From: Shewanella algicola
GTDB taxonomy: Bacteria; Pseudomonadota; Gammaproteobacteria; Enterobacterales; Shewanellaceae
Length of the DNA: 64,000 nucleotides
Assembly: GCF_014648035.1 (NCBI RefSeq)
Contig: NZ_BMQI01000012.1
Location: forward strand, 1 to 64,000
Direction of reading: 5' to 3'
The position numbers and the translations under genes are program-made. The notes beneath the pieces are model-generated. The model had not been told where the DNA came from. It searched no databases and saw only the letters and a list, made by a program, of their open reading frames with translations. Shown piece after piece: positions 37,565 through 48,147 of the stretch. Position 1 is the first letter of the stretch. Each line of letters opens with the position of its first letter.

Positions 37565-37747
37565 TAACAACCCTTGATACAGCGGAAAATAACGCGCTGT
37601 CGAACGAATAGCACCAAAAAATAGGCAATAAAAAAACGAATGATTATGATATCAGGAAGACAAGCTCAAGCACATGTAATAATGATCTATTAATGACTTG
37701 TCCAACCTCAAAAACAACACTGTAATCATAGAATAAAATACAGATAT

Positions 37748-37780
37748 TAAAAAATAAGGTTACCTAGACAACCTTATTTG
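37748..37780 (-). terminator. Terminator of the PhoH-like gene
   Basis: Inverted repeat AAATAAGGTT / AACCTTATTT with a 3' T run on the minus strand, 36 bp after the PhoH-like stop codon. Confidence 0.6.
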
Positions 37781-37815
37781 TTTGTCGCTAAATGAATACA
37801 CCACGACACAGCAGA

Positions 37816-39210
37816 CTACAAATGCTCTTCCGCAAACTCCGCTAAGCGCGAACGAACCACGCCATTTAAGTAAATATTAGCACTGCCCTCAAAGTCTTTA
37901 AACCGCTCTACCATATAAGTTAATCCCGAGGTCACAGCGGTTAAATAGGTTGAGTCAATTTGCGCTAAGTTGCCGCTACAAATCAGCTTAGTTCCCTCAC
38001 CCATTCGGGTAATCATGGTTTTAATTTGTGAGGCAGTCAGATTTTGACACTCATCTAAAATCACCACAGAATTTTGAATTGAACGCCCGCGCATAAAGTT
38101 TATCGACTTAAACTGAATATTGGCTTTTTCCATAATATAATTAACGCTGCCAGTGGGATTAACATCATTTTTATGCAGCACCTCAAGCGTGTCAGTAATC
38201 GCCGCTAACCAAGGTGCCATTTTTTCCTCTTCGGTACCCGGCAAAAAACCAATGGACTCGGCAATTTCTGGGGTATTGCGTGTCACAATCACCTTGTCAT
38301 ACATTTTGCGCTCAACCACTAATTCTAATGCGGCCGCCATGGCAAGTAAGGTTTTACCGCATCCCGCAGGCCCTGTAAGAATAATCAACTCAATGTCAGG
38401 ATCAAGCAGTGCATCAAGCGCCATACCTTGATAAACGTTTTTAGGCTTTACCCCCCATGCTTCATGATGCAATAAACGATCGCGTCCGCGGTCAATAATC
38501 TCCAGATGTTTATCGGTTTTATTCGCAACTCGACCACAAAAATCTGAACTTTCATCAATAAGATATTGATTAAGGTAATAATGTTCATTAACTAAATGCT
38601 CAAGCGGCACCTGATGCACAGTGTGCCTCCCTTTACGATCTGTCGACACGTTGTCGACATTTTGCCAAAAGTCATCCGCAAACTGATAAAAGCCTTTGGC
38701 TAAAAAGCGAATATCGTCAATAAGTTGGTCAGTGCGATAATCTTCAACACGCTCAATACCGGCTCCTTTAGCCTTTAAGCGCATATTGATGTCTTTAGTG
38801 ACAAGGACGACAGTTCGAGGTGAATGAATTTTTTGTAAATGCAGTGCGGTATTGATGATGCGGTTATCGTTATTGTCACCGGGAAGTGAGCCGATAATAA
38901 ATTCAATTTGATGGTCAGGAAATATGGATAAATGGCCAGAGACTTCAGTGTGTTCTTCGCGGGTGGGGAGTGCAACGCCTTTTAAAATTTGCTCCGGTGT
39001 TGTCGGGCCGCCAAGAATATCCTCTAATGCTCGTATGGCGACTCGAGCATCGCGACTCACATCGCGCTTTCGGTCCTTAATACTGTCAAGTTCCTCTAAC
39101 ACAGTCATCGGGATAATTACGTCATGTTCTTTAAACGAATATATCGCTAAAGGTTCATGCAGTAACACGTTGGTATCCAGTACAAACAACTTTTTGTCGT
39201 TTAGTTCCAT
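37816..39210 (-). CDS. PIN-PhoH protein (PhoH2/YlaK-like)
   Basis: Cytosolic fusion of 464 residues. The N-terminal PIN ribonuclease domain has the acidic residues LFVLDTNVLLHEP, VLEELD and DNDNRII. The C-terminal PhoH-type ATPase has Walker A LTGPAGCGKTLLA and Walker B VVILDECQNLT. Proteins of this architecture are reported as RNA helicase/ribonucleases, which may act in RNA turnover; the family is not a classic toxin when encoded without a small partner. GGAGG precedes the ATG, and no antitoxin-like gene overlaps it. Confidence 0.93.
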   Translation of the reverse strand: MELNDKKLFVLDTNVLLHEPLAIYSFKEHDVIIPMTVLEELDSIKDRKRDVSRDARVAIRALEDILGGPTTPEQILKGVALPTREEHTEVSGHLSIFPDHQIEFIIGSLPGDNNDNRIINTALHLQKIHSPRTVVLVTKDINMRLKAKGAGIERVEDYRTDQLIDDIRFLAKGFYQFADDFWQNVDNVSTDRKGRHTVHQVPLEHLVNEHYYLNQYLIDESSDFCGRVANKTDKHLEIIDRGRDRLLHHEAWGVKPKNVYQGMALDALLDPDIELIILTGPAGCGKTLLAMAAALELVVERKMYDKVIVTRNTPEIAESIGFLPGTEEEKMAPWLAAITDTLEVLHKNDVNPTGSVNYIMEKANIQFKSINFMRGRSIQNSVVILDECQNLTASQIKTMITRMGEGTKLICSGNLAQIDSTYLTAVTSGLTYMVERFKDFEGSANIYLNGVVRSRLAEFAEEHL

Positions 39211-39559
39211 GGCGCCTCCAGTGTGCTCTCAATCAATTGATTTCAATGTATCGACTTAAACGCTTAACATAAAAGGATAATTTACTTCATTATTGAAAAC
39301 AGGCAGCCATCTTTAGCATCCGACTCGCCTAAATCACTATGACATTGGCCACCCAATAACTCAATAAAATATTCACGCCCTTTACTCGTAAAAGGTCAGC
39401 AGCCCCTCCACACTATGACGTCAATATGACACTGAAATGTCAACTTGCACTAAAAACAACCAACTGGTAGATAAATCAATGCTAAAATTTCAATCTGGAT
39501 GGGATTGGTTTAACATACGCCCCCTTTTTGTTTCCCCCGCTTCAAATAGAGAATTAAAG
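39211..39559. other. Divergent intergenic region with a possible gene remnant
   Basis: This 349-bp region separates the PhoH-like gene from rapA. On the minus strand at 39282-39395 a short frame reads PFTSKGREYFIELLGG and then QCHSDLGESDAKDGC; it looks protein-like but has no start and a stop just upstream. It may be the 3' scrap of a lost gene. Otherwise the region should hold two divergent promoters, which I could not place. Confidence 0.3.
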
Positions 39560-42466
39560 ATGCCTTTTGCTTTAGGTCAACGCTGGATTAGTGATACCGA
39601 GTCGGAGCTCGGATTAGGAACCGTCGTTCAAATTGAAGGCCGCATGGTTACGCTGCTGTTCCCTGCCACTGGAGAAAACCGGATGTTTTCTCGTAGTGAA
39701 GCTCCCTTAACTCGGGTTATTTTTAACCCCGGTGACACCGTAGAAAGCGGTGAAGGCTGGAGTATCACCATCAATGAGGTTGAAGAAAAAAGCCAATTGG
39801 TGATTTATCACGGGATTCACAGTGAAACCCAAGAAATCGTCAGCCTACGCGAAACAATGCTGAGCCATAATATTCGTTTTAATAAGCCACAAGATCGTTT
39901 ATTTGCAGGGCAAATCGATCGCTTAGAGCGTTTTGGTGTGCGTTACCAATGTCAGTTATTGCGTCATAAACTTGCCACTTCAGATTTACTGGGCCAGCAA
40001 GGACCACGTGTTGGCCTTATTGCCCACCAGCAGTGGATTGCCCACGAAGTCGGTCGTCGTTATGCGCCGCGTGTATTACTGGCCGATGAAGTCGGTTTAG
40101 GTAAAACCATTGAAGCTGGCCTGATTATTCATCAGCAGTTACTCACCGGTCGCGCTGAACGTATTTTAGTTATCGTGCCAGACACTCTGCGCCATCAGTG
40201 GTTAGTTGAAATGCTGCGCCGCTTTAACCTGCGCTTTTCAGTATTTGACGAAGACCGCTGTGTTGAAGCCTATGCCGACAATGACAACCCATTTTATACC
40301 GAACAGTTAATCATTTGCTCACTTGACCTACTGCGTAAGAAAAAGCGCCTAGAGCAAGCTTTAGACGCTGACTGGGACTTAATGGTTGTCGACGAAGCAC
40401 ATCATTTAGAATGGTCTGAAGACGCGCCAAGCCGTGCCTATCAAATCGTAGAAGCATTAAGTGAAGTGGTGCCAGGCGTATTGTTATTAACCGCAACGCC
40501 AGATCAGCTCGGCCATCAAAGCCACTTTGCGCGTTTGCGCCTGCTCGATCCGGATCGTTTTTATGATTACGACGCATTTTTAGCAGAAGAATCGAGCTAT
40601 AAAGACGTGGCCGAAGCAGCTGAAGCATTAAGTAAAGACGCTAAGTTGCCCGACAGTGCGATTAACAGCTTAACCGAATTACTCAGCGAAAAAGACATTG
40701 AACCAAGCATTCGCTTAATTCAGGCAAAAGACGTTGATAGCGAGCTACAACAAGCCGCGCGCCAAGACTTATTACAAGAATTATTAGACCGTCACGGTAC
40801 AGGCCGCGTGCTTTACCGTAACAGCCGCGCTTCGGTAAAGGGTTTCCCTACGCGTTTCTTTAATGCTTATCCGCAAAAGATGCCCGAGCAATATGTTACC
40901 GCAGAGCGGGTCAATGCCATGATGGGCAGCGCCAAAACTGCCCAGGCTAAAGCAGTACAGGCATTAAGCCCAGAAAAGCTTTATCAAGCCTTTGAAAACG
41001 ACAGCGCCAGTTGGTGGAAATTTGATCCTCGCGTGGATTGGCTAATCGATTTCTTAAAAAATCATCGCAGCAAAAAAGTGCTGATTATTGCCAGCCAAGC
41101 TGAAACGGCATTAAGCCTTGAAGAAGCCTTACGCACCCGCGAAGGGATCCAGGCCACCGTATTCCACGAAGGTATGTCAATCATAGAGCGCGACAAAGCC
41201 GGTGCTTACTTTGCCCAAGAAGAAGGCGGTGCCCAGGCATTAATTTGTTCTGAAATCGGCTCTGAAGGACGTAACTTCCAGTTTGCGAGCCACCTTGTGT
41301 TGTTCGACTTGCCACTCAACCCTGACTTGCTTGAGCAACGTATTGGCCGTTTAGACCGTATCGGCCAGATTAATGACATTCAAATACATTTGCCGTACTT
41401 GAGTGACACAGCACAAGAGCGTTTAATGCGTTGGTATCACGAAGGTCTTAATGCATTTGAGTTAACTTGCCCAAGTGGTCATGTGCTATTTGGTGAGTTT
41501 GCCGACGAACTCATTGACGTACTTAGCAACGATGACGAAGATGCCATGGTGCAATTACTTAACCATACTCAGCATCGCTATAAAGAACTCAAGCATGCCA
41601 TGGAGCAAGGCCGCGATAAGCTGCTAGAAATCAACTCACATGGTGGCGAGCGTGCTAATGCGTTAATTCAACGTTTGTCAGACAGCGACAACGACACCCA
41701 CTTAATTGGTTCGGTTATTCGCTTATGGGATATTATTGGTGTTGATCAAGAAGATCGCGGTGAAAACTCGATTATTTTACGCCCAAGCGAGCACATGATG
41801 TTCCCGACATATCCTGGTTTATATGAAGACGGTGTAACAGTGACGTTTGACCGTAACACCGCCTTGTCGCGTGATGATATTGCGTTTATTTCGCAAGAAC
41901 ATCCGTTAGTGCAAACCGGCTTAGATTTAATCACAGGTTCAGAAACTGGTACCACTAGCGTCGCCATTCTTAAAAACAAAGCGCTACCAGCAGGCACATT
42001 GTTTTTAGAATTGATTTACATGGCAGATGCATCAGCCCCTAAATCTACTCAGCTTTACCGTTATTTACCGCCTACGCCTATCCGTATATTGCTAGACAAA
42101 AATGGCTTAAACATGTCCGATAAAGTCGACTATGCTAGCTTTGATAAGCAACTTAGCGCGGTTAACCGACACATTGCCAGTAAGTTGGTTAATGCATCAC
42201 AGCCTATTTTGCACCCGTTATTTGCTAAAGGTGAAGAACACGCCAAGCAAGCGCTTAACGATTTAGTCTCGGATGCAAGGGCTAAAATGATCCAGCAATT
42301 GACCGGTGAGCTTGAACGACTTGAAGCCCTAAAAGCCGTTAACCCGAACATTCGCGAGGATGAGCTAGACTATATTCGCAATCAAATGGTCGAGTTAACT
42401 GACTACATGGACAATAGCCAGTTACAGCTTGATGCCATCCGTATGGTGTTAGTGAGCCATGTGTAA
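39560..42466 (+). CDS. rapA: RNA polymerase-associated ATPase RapA (HepA)
   Basis: Swi2/Snf2 ATPase that binds RNA polymerase and helps recycle it during transcription. From the ATG at 39560 it has 968 residues, the E. coli length, and begins [20 protein letters not shown]; a longer frame from 39437 has no homology. Motif I is [14 protein letters not shown], motif [12 protein letters not shown], motif [13 protein letters not shown] and motif [13 protein letters not shown]. Only a weak AGAG site precedes the start. Confidence 0.97.
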   Translation: MPFALGQRWISDTESELGLGTVVQIEGRMVTLLFPATGENRMFSRSEAPLTRVIFNPGDTVESGEGWSITINEVEEKSQLVIYHGIHSETQEIVSLRETMLSHNIRFNKPQDRLFAGQIDRLERFGVRYQCQLLRHKLATSDLLGQQGPRVGLIAHQQWIAHEVGRRYAPRVLLADEVGLGKTIEAGLIIHQQLLTGRAERILVIVPDTLRHQWLVEMLRRFNLRFSVFDEDRCVEAYADNDNPFYTEQLIICSLDLLRKKKRLEQALDADWDLMVVDEAHHLEWSEDAPSRAYQIVEALSEVVPGVLLLTATPDQLGHQSHFARLRLLDPDRFYDYDAFLAEESSYKDVAEAAEALSKDAKLPDSAINSLTELLSEKDIEPSIRLIQAKDVDSELQQAARQDLLQELLDRHGTGRVLYRNSRASVKGFPTRFFNAYPQKMPEQYVTAERVNAMMGSAKTAQAKAVQALSPEKLYQAFENDSASWWKFDPRVDWLIDFLKNHRSKKVLIIASQAETALSLEEALRTREGIQATVFHEGMSIIERDKAGAYFAQEEGGAQALICSEIGSEGRNFQFASHLVLFDLPLNPDLLEQRIGRLDRIGQINDIQIHLPYLSDTAQERLMRWYHEGLNAFELTCPSGHVLFGEFADELIDVLSNDDEDAMVQLLNHTQHRYKELKHAMEQGRDKLLEINSHGGERANALIQRLSDSDNDTHLIGSVIRLWDIIGVDQEDRGENSIILRPSEHMMFPTYPGLYEDGVTVTFDRNTALSRDDIAFISQEHPLVQTGLDLITGSETGTTSVAILKNKALPAGTLFLELIYMADASAPKSTQLYRYLPPTPIRILLDKNGLNMSDKVDYASFDKQLSAVNRHIASKLVNASQPILHPLFAKGEEHAKQALNDLVSDARAKMIQQLTGELERLEALKAVNPNIREDELDYIRNQMVELTDYMDNSQLQLDAIRMVLVSHV

Positions 42467-42501
42467 CCCCTATTGCAATAGGGAATACATTTAGTACTTT
42501 G

Positions 42502-42535
42502 ATAATGCCCTGTTTTCAGGGCATTATTGTTTTTA
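42502..42535 (+). terminator. Terminator of rapA
   Basis: Hairpin ATAATGCCCTG / CAGGGCATTAT with a TTTT loop, followed by TGTTTTTATTT. Confidence 0.8.
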
Positions 42536-42553
42536 TTTCACAGTGAGGTTTTA

Positions 42554-43426
42554 GTGCGCACAATACAATTTTGCCAATTAATGCTTATCGCAATCGGGTT
42601 GTGGGTTGTTGCCCCTGCGGTAACGGCGCAGCAAAAGTATGCCCACTTAAACGCCAATGAAATTAAATTTGTCACTATCGACGGTAAAAAAACCGAAATA
42701 TTAGTCCGTTCGTGGGAGAGCAAAAAGCAATTTGGCTCAATGGTTATTATTGGTCCGTCAGATACCGATGCCGATGCCAACGGCTTGGTCAATTACTTGC
42801 GCACCCACATCAACACTCGCGGCTGGGCAAGTATTACTCTGACCCCAGCAAAAGGACTTTATCGCCCTAATTATGCCACCAAACCTGAAGATATAAGTAA
42901 AGCCGGAGAGGAGCAAATGACTCTAGGCACCAACAAAAGCACCCCAAAATACACGTCAGAACAATTACTCGAGCTGCGTAATTTTCAACAAGCGGCTCTC
43001 AGCGAGACCATTAATCAGCTTGGCTCAACATTAGGTTTATTTCCCGGTGCCAATATTTTAATTGCCATTGATGACAGTGCTGGCATGGTGACTAATTTGC
43101 TGTATGACAAAAAGATCCCTAATCCAGATGTGTTTGTGGTGGTTAATCCATATCGTGAATTCGAATATTTGATTGACCCCCAGAGTCAGCGAAAATCAAT
43201 TGCAGAACAATTAGTGACCATGTCATTACCTATTCTAGATATTCAATCAGACGACGCACATCCGATTTCAATTATGGAAGCGCCCACTCGGCTCAACTAT
43301 AATCAAGTCAAACCGCCACGTTATTACCGTCAATATCAAATGAGCTTAGATTTTAGCAACCAAAGCGGCTGGGAAGAGGCCCTTAATCAAATTGAAGGCT
43401 TTTCAAGAAGCGCTATCGGCCGCTAA
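42554..43426 (+). CDS. Exported DUF3530-like protein
   Basis: Exported protein of 290 residues with a signal peptide ending near VVAPAVTAQQ. The body has an alpha/beta-hydrolase-like layout (FGSMVIIGPSDTDADANGLVNYLR, RGWASITLTP, ILIAIDDSAGMV), matching what is annotated as DUF3530. The nucleophile elbow is atypical (DDSAG), so activity is uncertain. The start is the GTG at 42554 with GAGG five bases upstream; an upstream ATG at 42527 would lie in the rapA terminator. Confidence 0.8.
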   Translation: MRTIQFCQLMLIAIGLWVVAPAVTAQQKYAHLNANEIKFVTIDGKKTEILVRSWESKKQFGSMVIIGPSDTDADANGLVNYLRTHINTRGWASITLTPAKGLYRPNYATKPEDISKAGEEQMTLGTNKSTPKYTSEQLLELRNFQQAALSETINQLGSTLGLFPGANILIAIDDSAGMVTNLLYDKKIPNPDVFVVVNPYREFEYLIDPQSQRKSIAEQLVTMSLPILDIQSDDAHPISIMEAPTRLNYNQVKPPRYYRQYQMSLDFSNQSGWEEALNQIEGFSRSAIGR

Positions 43427-43464
43427 CTCGGGCTTAAAAAACCTATGCCATCACGGCCAAAGCG

Positions 43465-44271
43465 TTACCACCAAGACTGTCTTGATTGATAGTTTTTGTC
43501 TGGCTTTTTAGTTTGCCTTATCGCAGCAATAACGCGATTTTTACCCATTAATAAGCGAATTTGGCTCAAAGACTCTCGCGCTAATAAGCTCCTCACAGTG
43601 CCAGTCCAACTTTGGTTTATACTGCGCTTAATGGCAGCATTAGCATCTGGAGATGTCTGCATTATTTTTTGCGCTAAAACGAGTGCGGTTTCATATGGCG
43701 CATCGTTGATTTCACTAATAAGTCCAAGCTCAAGCGCTTGTGGCGCGGTCAAAATATCTGCGCTGTAAGTGAGCATTAAGGCTTTGTCTTTGGCTATGAT
43801 TTGGCGCAATGCAACTAGCCCAGCCATGTCTGGCACCAGGCCCCACTTTGCCTCCATAATCGACAACTTACATTCAGGGCTGGCAATACGAATATCTGCA
43901 CCTAAGGCTATTTGGGTACCACCGCCATAACAACAGCCCTGTAAAACGGCAATCACGGGGATGGGTAAACGCTGCCAACCAACAGACACTCGCTGGGCTA
44001 AATTGGCATTACCAGGTAACCATTTAAATAACAATTTAGCGGCTTTACTTGGCGAACTCGCCACACTCTTAACATCGAGTCCAGAACAGAAATTACCTTC
44101 AGCACCCGACAAAATAACGGCATTGACGCGTTTATCTTTTGCCAATTGTTTAATGACCTTATCTATCGCTTTAAACATCTCGTAACTGAGTGCATTAATT
44201 TTACTGGGGCGGTTTAAGAAGACATGGGCAATGCCTTGCTCAATATTAAGTGTGACTAAATCCGTTTCCAT
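43465..44271 (-). CDS. Enoyl-CoA hydratase/isomerase family protein
   Basis: Crotonase-fold protein of 268 residues. The first oxyanion-hole segment is NFCSGLDVKS and the second is CYGGGTQIALGADIRIAS; the segment EAKWGLVPDMAG carries an acidic residue near the active site. Typical reactions are hydration or isomerisation of acyl-CoA thioesters; the substrate cannot be told. It is convergent with the DUF3530-like gene and divergent from the REC-CheC gene. Confidence 0.9.
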   Translation of the reverse strand: METDLVTLNIEQGIAHVFLNRPSKINALSYEMFKAIDKVIKQLAKDKRVNAVILSGAEGNFCSGLDVKSVASSPSKAAKLLFKWLPGNANLAQRVSVGWQRLPIPVIAVLQGCCYGGGTQIALGADIRIASPECKLSIMEAKWGLVPDMAGLVALRQIIAKDKALMLTYSADILTAPQALELGLISEINDAPYETALVLAQKIMQTSPDANAAIKRSINQSWTGTVRSLLARESLSQIRLLMGKNRVIAAIRQTKKPDKNYQSRQSWW

Positions 44272-44683
44272 AAATAGTTTCCGTTTATCTGGTCTGTCCA
44301 GTTTTTAGGTTACCATATAAGACATTGCGCCTAGTAGGAATAATATTTATTGTCAAAATAGTTACATTGGTCAAATTATTGCCACAGTTTTACAGTGAAA
44401 TGATATTGTTTGGGCAGAAATGATTTAGAATGAATTTCGGTGCAAGCTGTTGTTGCGGTTGTTAATCAGCTTTTTGATAAACCAAAATGAGAGCAAAAAC
44501 ACATTTTATGTTACAGAATTGTTTTTAATTATCCTTGGTCGCTATTTTTGTTAACAATTGCGTATAATAAACAATTAAACACAAAGTACTGTAAAACAGT
44601 CTTATAATAAAGATACGTCTCGTGTCGCTCACCGTTGATTTAATGAGTGTTTCCAAAAGACGAATTAAGGAACCCTTGGCACA
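44272..44683. other. Divergent intergenic region of about 410 bp
   Basis: No gene is visible. It contains AT-rich sequence with the palindrome TTGTTAACAA (44548-44557) and two TATAAT-type hexamers at about 44563 and 44604 that could be -10 elements for the REC-CheC operon. No -35 element at proper spacing could be assigned with confidence. Confidence 0.4.
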
Positions 44684-45679
44684 ATGACCATACCGATATT
44701 GATATGTGATGATTCAGCATTAGCCAGAAAACAAATGGCACGTACCCTTCCCAAAGATTGGGATGTAGAAATTAGCTACGCTGCAAATGGTGCCGAAGGC
44801 CTCGACGTTATCCGTGCGGGCAAAGGTGAAATCGTCTTTCTCGACCTTAACATGCCCGTCATGGACGGTTATGAAGTGCTCCAAGCGGTTCAACAACAAG
44901 ATTTACCCGCATTAATTATTGTGGTCTCGGGCGACATTCAGATTAAAGCCCATGAACGAGTCAAAGCCTTAGGTGCACTCGACTTTATTCAAAAGCCCGT
45001 CAGTGCTGATGCCATCAGTAATATTTTACAAGAGTACGGCATCCTCACCCTGACTCAAGGCCAGCAAACCGAAGACACCCCAATGGTAAAAGTCGATATG
45101 CGCGATGCATGTCAAGAAATTGCCAACGTTGCCATGGGGCGTGCAGCAGACTTACTCGCCAAACTTCTTGATGTGTTTGTGTTACTCCCCATTCCTAATG
45201 TCAACGTGTTAGAAGTCAGTGAACTCACCATGGCATTAAAAGCCACCGAGCGCAGCTCTACAGTCTCAGGCTTATGCCAGGGCTTTATTGGCGCGGGCAT
45301 TGCTGGGGAAGCATTATTACTGTTCCATGATTCGAGTTTCGAAGACATGGCCAAGCTAATGGGGTTAGAAAACCCAGATGACATTAATACCGAAATTGAA
45401 GTCATGATGGACACGGGTAACGTGCTGATTGGCGCCTTTTTAAATGGCATCTCAGAACAGCTTGATATGAAGTTCAGTCAGGCGCATCCCGTGGTACTTG
45501 GTAGGCATTGCAGTGTCAATGAACTGATCCACGACAATTCAGAAAAATGGCAGCGCACACTGGCAATGGAAATTAACTACCGCATTGAAGATTACAACAT
45601 TCAATGCGACTTGTTACTGCTGTTTACTGAAGACTCAATCCCTACGCTTAACTACAAGCTTGGCTACCTACTCGACTAA
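44684..45679 (+). CDS. Receiver-CheC fusion protein
   Basis: Cytosolic protein of 331 residues. The receiver (1-120) has LICDDSALARKQM, phosphoacceptor Asp54 in VFLDLNMPVMDG and Lys in FIQKPVS. The C-terminal part is a CheC-type domain with the two catalytic helices ACQEIANVAMGRAA (ExxN) and MMDTGNVLIGAFLN (DxxN instead of ExxN). CheC proteins dephosphorylate phospho-receivers, so this may be a self-limiting or cross-acting phosphatase. It is followed 15 bp later by a PAS-GGDEF gene, suggesting it controls that cyclase. No kinase or chemotaxis gene is near. Confidence 0.9.
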   Translation: MTIPILICDDSALARKQMARTLPKDWDVEISYAANGAEGLDVIRAGKGEIVFLDLNMPVMDGYEVLQAVQQQDLPALIIVVSGDIQIKAHERVKALGALDFIQKPVSADAISNILQEYGILTLTQGQQTEDTPMVKVDMRDACQEIANVAMGRAADLLAKLLDVFVLLPIPNVNVLEVSELTMALKATERSSTVSGLCQGFIGAGIAGEALLLFHDSSFEDMAKLMGLENPDDINTEIEVMMDTGNVLIGAFLNGISEQLDMKFSQAHPVVLGRHCSVNELIHDNSEKWQRTLAMEINYRIEDYNIQCDLLLLFTEDSIPTLNYKLGYLLD

Positions 45680-45694
45680 CGCCGGATAATAATT

Positions 45695-46651
45695 ATGTCT
45701 AATGACCAAAGTGCGATGAATGAACTTCACTGGCTAATTGATATGGTACAAACCATTGAAGTGGGCCTAGTAGTGCTTGATCGCGATTATAATATTCAGC
45801 TGTGGAACGGGTTTATGGAAAACCACAGTGGCGTGTCGCCTAACTCTATTAAAGGTGGCAACCTGTTCGAAAAGTTTCCTGATTTACCTGGCGACTGGCT
45901 TAAACAAAAAATGGAATCGGTATTTTTATTAAAAAACCGTACATTTATCAGCTGGGAACAACGGCCATACGTGTTTAAGTTTAAAAACTATCGTCCGGTG
46001 ACGGGTCGTGCTGATTTTATGTTTCAAAACGTCACGCTATTGCCGTTGGCATCGTTAACCGGTGAAATTACCCATATCAGTATTATTGTTTATGACGTAA
46101 CAGACATTGCAGTCAATAAGCTGCAATTAAAGTCTGCCAATGAGCAATTAGAAGAGCTGAGCCAAACAGACGGTTTAACCCAACTGCACAACCGCCGTTA
46201 CTGGCAAATTTGCATGGAAAAAGAGTTTGAACGTCATTCGCGCTATGGCGACACTTCAACCTTGGTAATGATTGATATTGATCACTTTAAGCAGGTCAAC
46301 GACAAATATGGCCACCCTGCTGGCGACAAAGTCATTCAGCACATTGCTTATTTGTTAAAACAGTCGCTACGTGAAACCGATTGCGCCGGGCGCTATGGTG
46401 GTGAAGAGTTTGCCGTAGTGCTCTCTAAAACCACAGCAGAAGAAGCCTTGCACTTTACTGAACGGTTAAGAAAACGCATTGAAGAGTCAGAAATTGCTTT
46501 TGAAAACCGCCTAATCAAAGTCACGGTGAGCTTAGGCATTAACGATTTAAGTGAACAGCTCGACAACAGTTCAAACTGGTTATCGGGAGCCGATAAAGCA
46601 CTCTATATCGCCAAACAACAAGGGCGTAATAAGAGCATCGTATTCAAATAG
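45695..46651 (+). CDS. PAS-GGDEF diguanylate cyclase
   Basis: Cytosolic enzyme of 318 residues: a PAS domain (about 10-130; VQTIEVGLVVLDRDYNIQLWN), a linker helix and a GGDEF domain with active site GRYGGEEFAVVL. The RETD motif five residues before it is the inhibitory I-site, so an active, feedback-limited cyclase is expected. It has no membrane segment. It is the second gene of a unit with the REC-CheC protein and ends at a strong terminator. Confidence 0.93.
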   Translation: MSNDQSAMNELHWLIDMVQTIEVGLVVLDRDYNIQLWNGFMENHSGVSPNSIKGGNLFEKFPDLPGDWLKQKMESVFLLKNRTFISWEQRPYVFKFKNYRPVTGRADFMFQNVTLLPLASLTGEITHISIIVYDVTDIAVNKLQLKSANEQLEELSQTDGLTQLHNRRYWQICMEKEFERHSRYGDTSTLVMIDIDHFKQVNDKYGHPAGDKVIQHIAYLLKQSLRETDCAGRYGGEEFAVVLSKTTAEEALHFTERLRKRIEESEIAFENRLIKVTVSLGINDLSEQLDNSSNWLSGADKALYIAKQQGRNKSIVFK

Positions 46652-46670
46652 CTTTAAATTGTAGCGGCAC

Positions 46671-46701
46671 AAAAAACGCTCATCAATGATGAGCGTTTTT
46701 T
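46671..46701. terminator. Bidirectional terminator
   Basis: Perfect inverted repeat AAAAAACGCTCATCA / TGATGAGCGTTTTTT between the PAS-GGDEF gene and convergent rraB. Confidence 0.85.
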
Positions 46702-46725
46702 ATATCAGTACGTTAACGGTATCGA

Positions 46726-47136
46726 TTAATGAAACGAATCTGCGTTCTCTTCATCATCTTCTTCGTCATCCATATCAACATCGTCACCAACAAAGTAAGT
46801 GCCCCATCCGTCATAATCCACTTTTTGCTTCACGGCGAGCTGTATCAACTGTTCGCAGGCTTTATCAAGCAATGGCGCTTCCAGTTTATGATAAGCAATC
46901 GCATCAAAACAGAAAATAACTGAACCATCTTCAAGTTCCATTTCTTCAGCATCGTTAACTTCAAAGCCAAGCTTAAATGCATCAACAGCGGCTTTTTCTA
47001 AACGATCAAAATTGGTCGCAGAAAAATGATGTTCAATTGTATATTCCGCATCAGGCTCTGAACCATCAGCAAGTAAGGCATCAACAATTTCGCGGTTTTC
47101 AGCAAATTGCTCTTTTAACTGACGCTCGACAGACAT
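46726..47136 (-). CDS. rraB: Ribonuclease E inhibitor RraB
   Basis: Small acidic protein of 136 residues that binds RNase E and modulates mRNA decay. It has the RraB core ([31 protein letters not shown]) and the usual acidic C-terminus ([11 protein letters not shown]). GGAG stands six bases before the ATG. It lies upstream of no other gene on its strand and ends at a shared terminator. Confidence 0.92.
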   Translation of the reverse strand: MSVERQLKEQFAENREIVDALLADGSEPDAEYTIEHHFSATNFDRLEKAAVDAFKLGFEVNDAEEMELEDGSVIFCFDAIAYHKLEAPLLDKACEQLIQLAVKQKVDYDGWGTYFVGDDVDMDDEEDDEENADSFH

Positions 47137-47205
47137 GGATTACTCCGTTAATAAACACAAAAATTTTAGCCAATTATACTCAAACTCAAATAAGTTGCGA
47201 ACTTA

Positions 47206-47949
47206 TCACTCAGGTTTAGTCGTTACTTTTTGATTTAACGCTAATGCTTCCTGGTTTATCTCAGCCAACTTGGTCGACATGGCTTGATGCACTTTCGCAC
47301 TAAACGCTTTTACATCACTTTTAGTCAAACCTTCTGTCGGTATTGGCTCCATCATTTCAACAATCACCACGCCGTTATTCCAGCGATTTAAATTAATGTG
47401 ATTTTGACAAGACGCCAAGACGGGTACTACAGGCACCTGTGCACTAATGGCTGTGTGAAACGCTCCCACTTTAAAAGGTAATAAACCACGCCCACGCGAG
47501 CGAGTTCCCTCAGGGAAAATCCATACAGACAACAGCTTGGTTTTCATTTTTTCAACGGTTTTGGCCATAGTATCAAACGCACTATGACGGTTTTTGCGGT
47601 CAATCAGAATATTACCCGACAACCAATAAATTTGGCCAAACAATGGCATCCACGCCAAACTTTTTTTACCTAAACTCACCGTACCCTTTGGTACGGCAGA
47701 AGTATGGGTAAATAAATCAAAGTTATTTTGGTGGTTAGCTAAATAAATACACGGCTGTTGTTTGTCACTCACTGGATTGGTTCGGGTGATCACTTTAATA
47801 CCAAGCACAGGGGCAACAGATGAAAAAATCTTGGCTATGACATGTACGTTGTCGCGATGCATTGGTCTAATAAGACAAAAAACAATTGCAAATACAAAGG
47901 CTAAAAACAATAACACGGCGAGGATAATTGAACGAACGATAAGCAGCAC
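47206..47949 (-). CDS. plsC: 1-acyl-sn-glycerol-3-phosphate acyltransferase PlsC
   Basis: Membrane-bound acyltransferase that makes phosphatidic acid from lysophosphatidic acid. Acyltransferase motif I is NHQNNFD (NHxxxxD) and motif III is FPEGTRSRGRG; an N-terminal hydrophobic helix anchors it. The GTG at 47949 has GGAG six bases upstream and gives 247 residues, near the E. coli length; a frame beginning at 47988 lies before that site and is not preferred. Confidence 0.92.
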   Translation of the reverse strand: MLLIVRSIILAVLLFLAFVFAIVFCLIRPMHRDNVHVIAKIFSSVAPVLGIKVITRTNPVSDKQQPCIYLANHQNNFDLFTHTSAVPKGTVSLGKKSLAWMPLFGQIYWLSGNILIDRKNRHSAFDTMAKTVEKMKTKLLSVWIFPEGTRSRGRGLLPFKVGAFHTAISAQVPVVPVLASCQNHINLNRWNNGVVIVEMMEPIPTEGLTKSDVKAFSAKVHQAMSTKLAEINQEALALNQKVTTKPE

Positions 47950-48037
47950 AGCATACTCCTGCAAAATAATTGGCGACAGTATAACCATGCAGGTCTAGGG
48001 ACTCAATTATTTTGTTTACATATGTACGCTGAAATAC

Positions 48038-48060
48038 TCTGCCCTGCAATACAGGGCAGA
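48038..48060. repeat. Hairpin without T tract
   Basis: Inverted repeat TCTGCCCTG / CAGGGCAGA between plsC and the permease gene. Neither strand has a clear T run, so termination is uncertain. No gene for an ATPase fits in the 200-bp gap 47950-48147. Confidence 0.4.
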
Positions 48061-48147
48061 ATAACGCGTTTTATGTGACAGCCATACAACAGTCCCTAAA
48101 CGCAACACTGTTAGGGCCCATGGTTGATGTCATAGCAAAGCGGATAG

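Noticed and set aside
37816..39210. PIN domain considered as a toxin of a toxin-antitoxin pair
   Set aside because: The domain is fused to PhoH and no small antitoxin-like gene overlaps or abuts it.
38924..39259. Plus-strand frame of 111 residues
   Set aside because: It is antisense to the PIN domain of the PhoH-like gene and extends only slightly beyond it.
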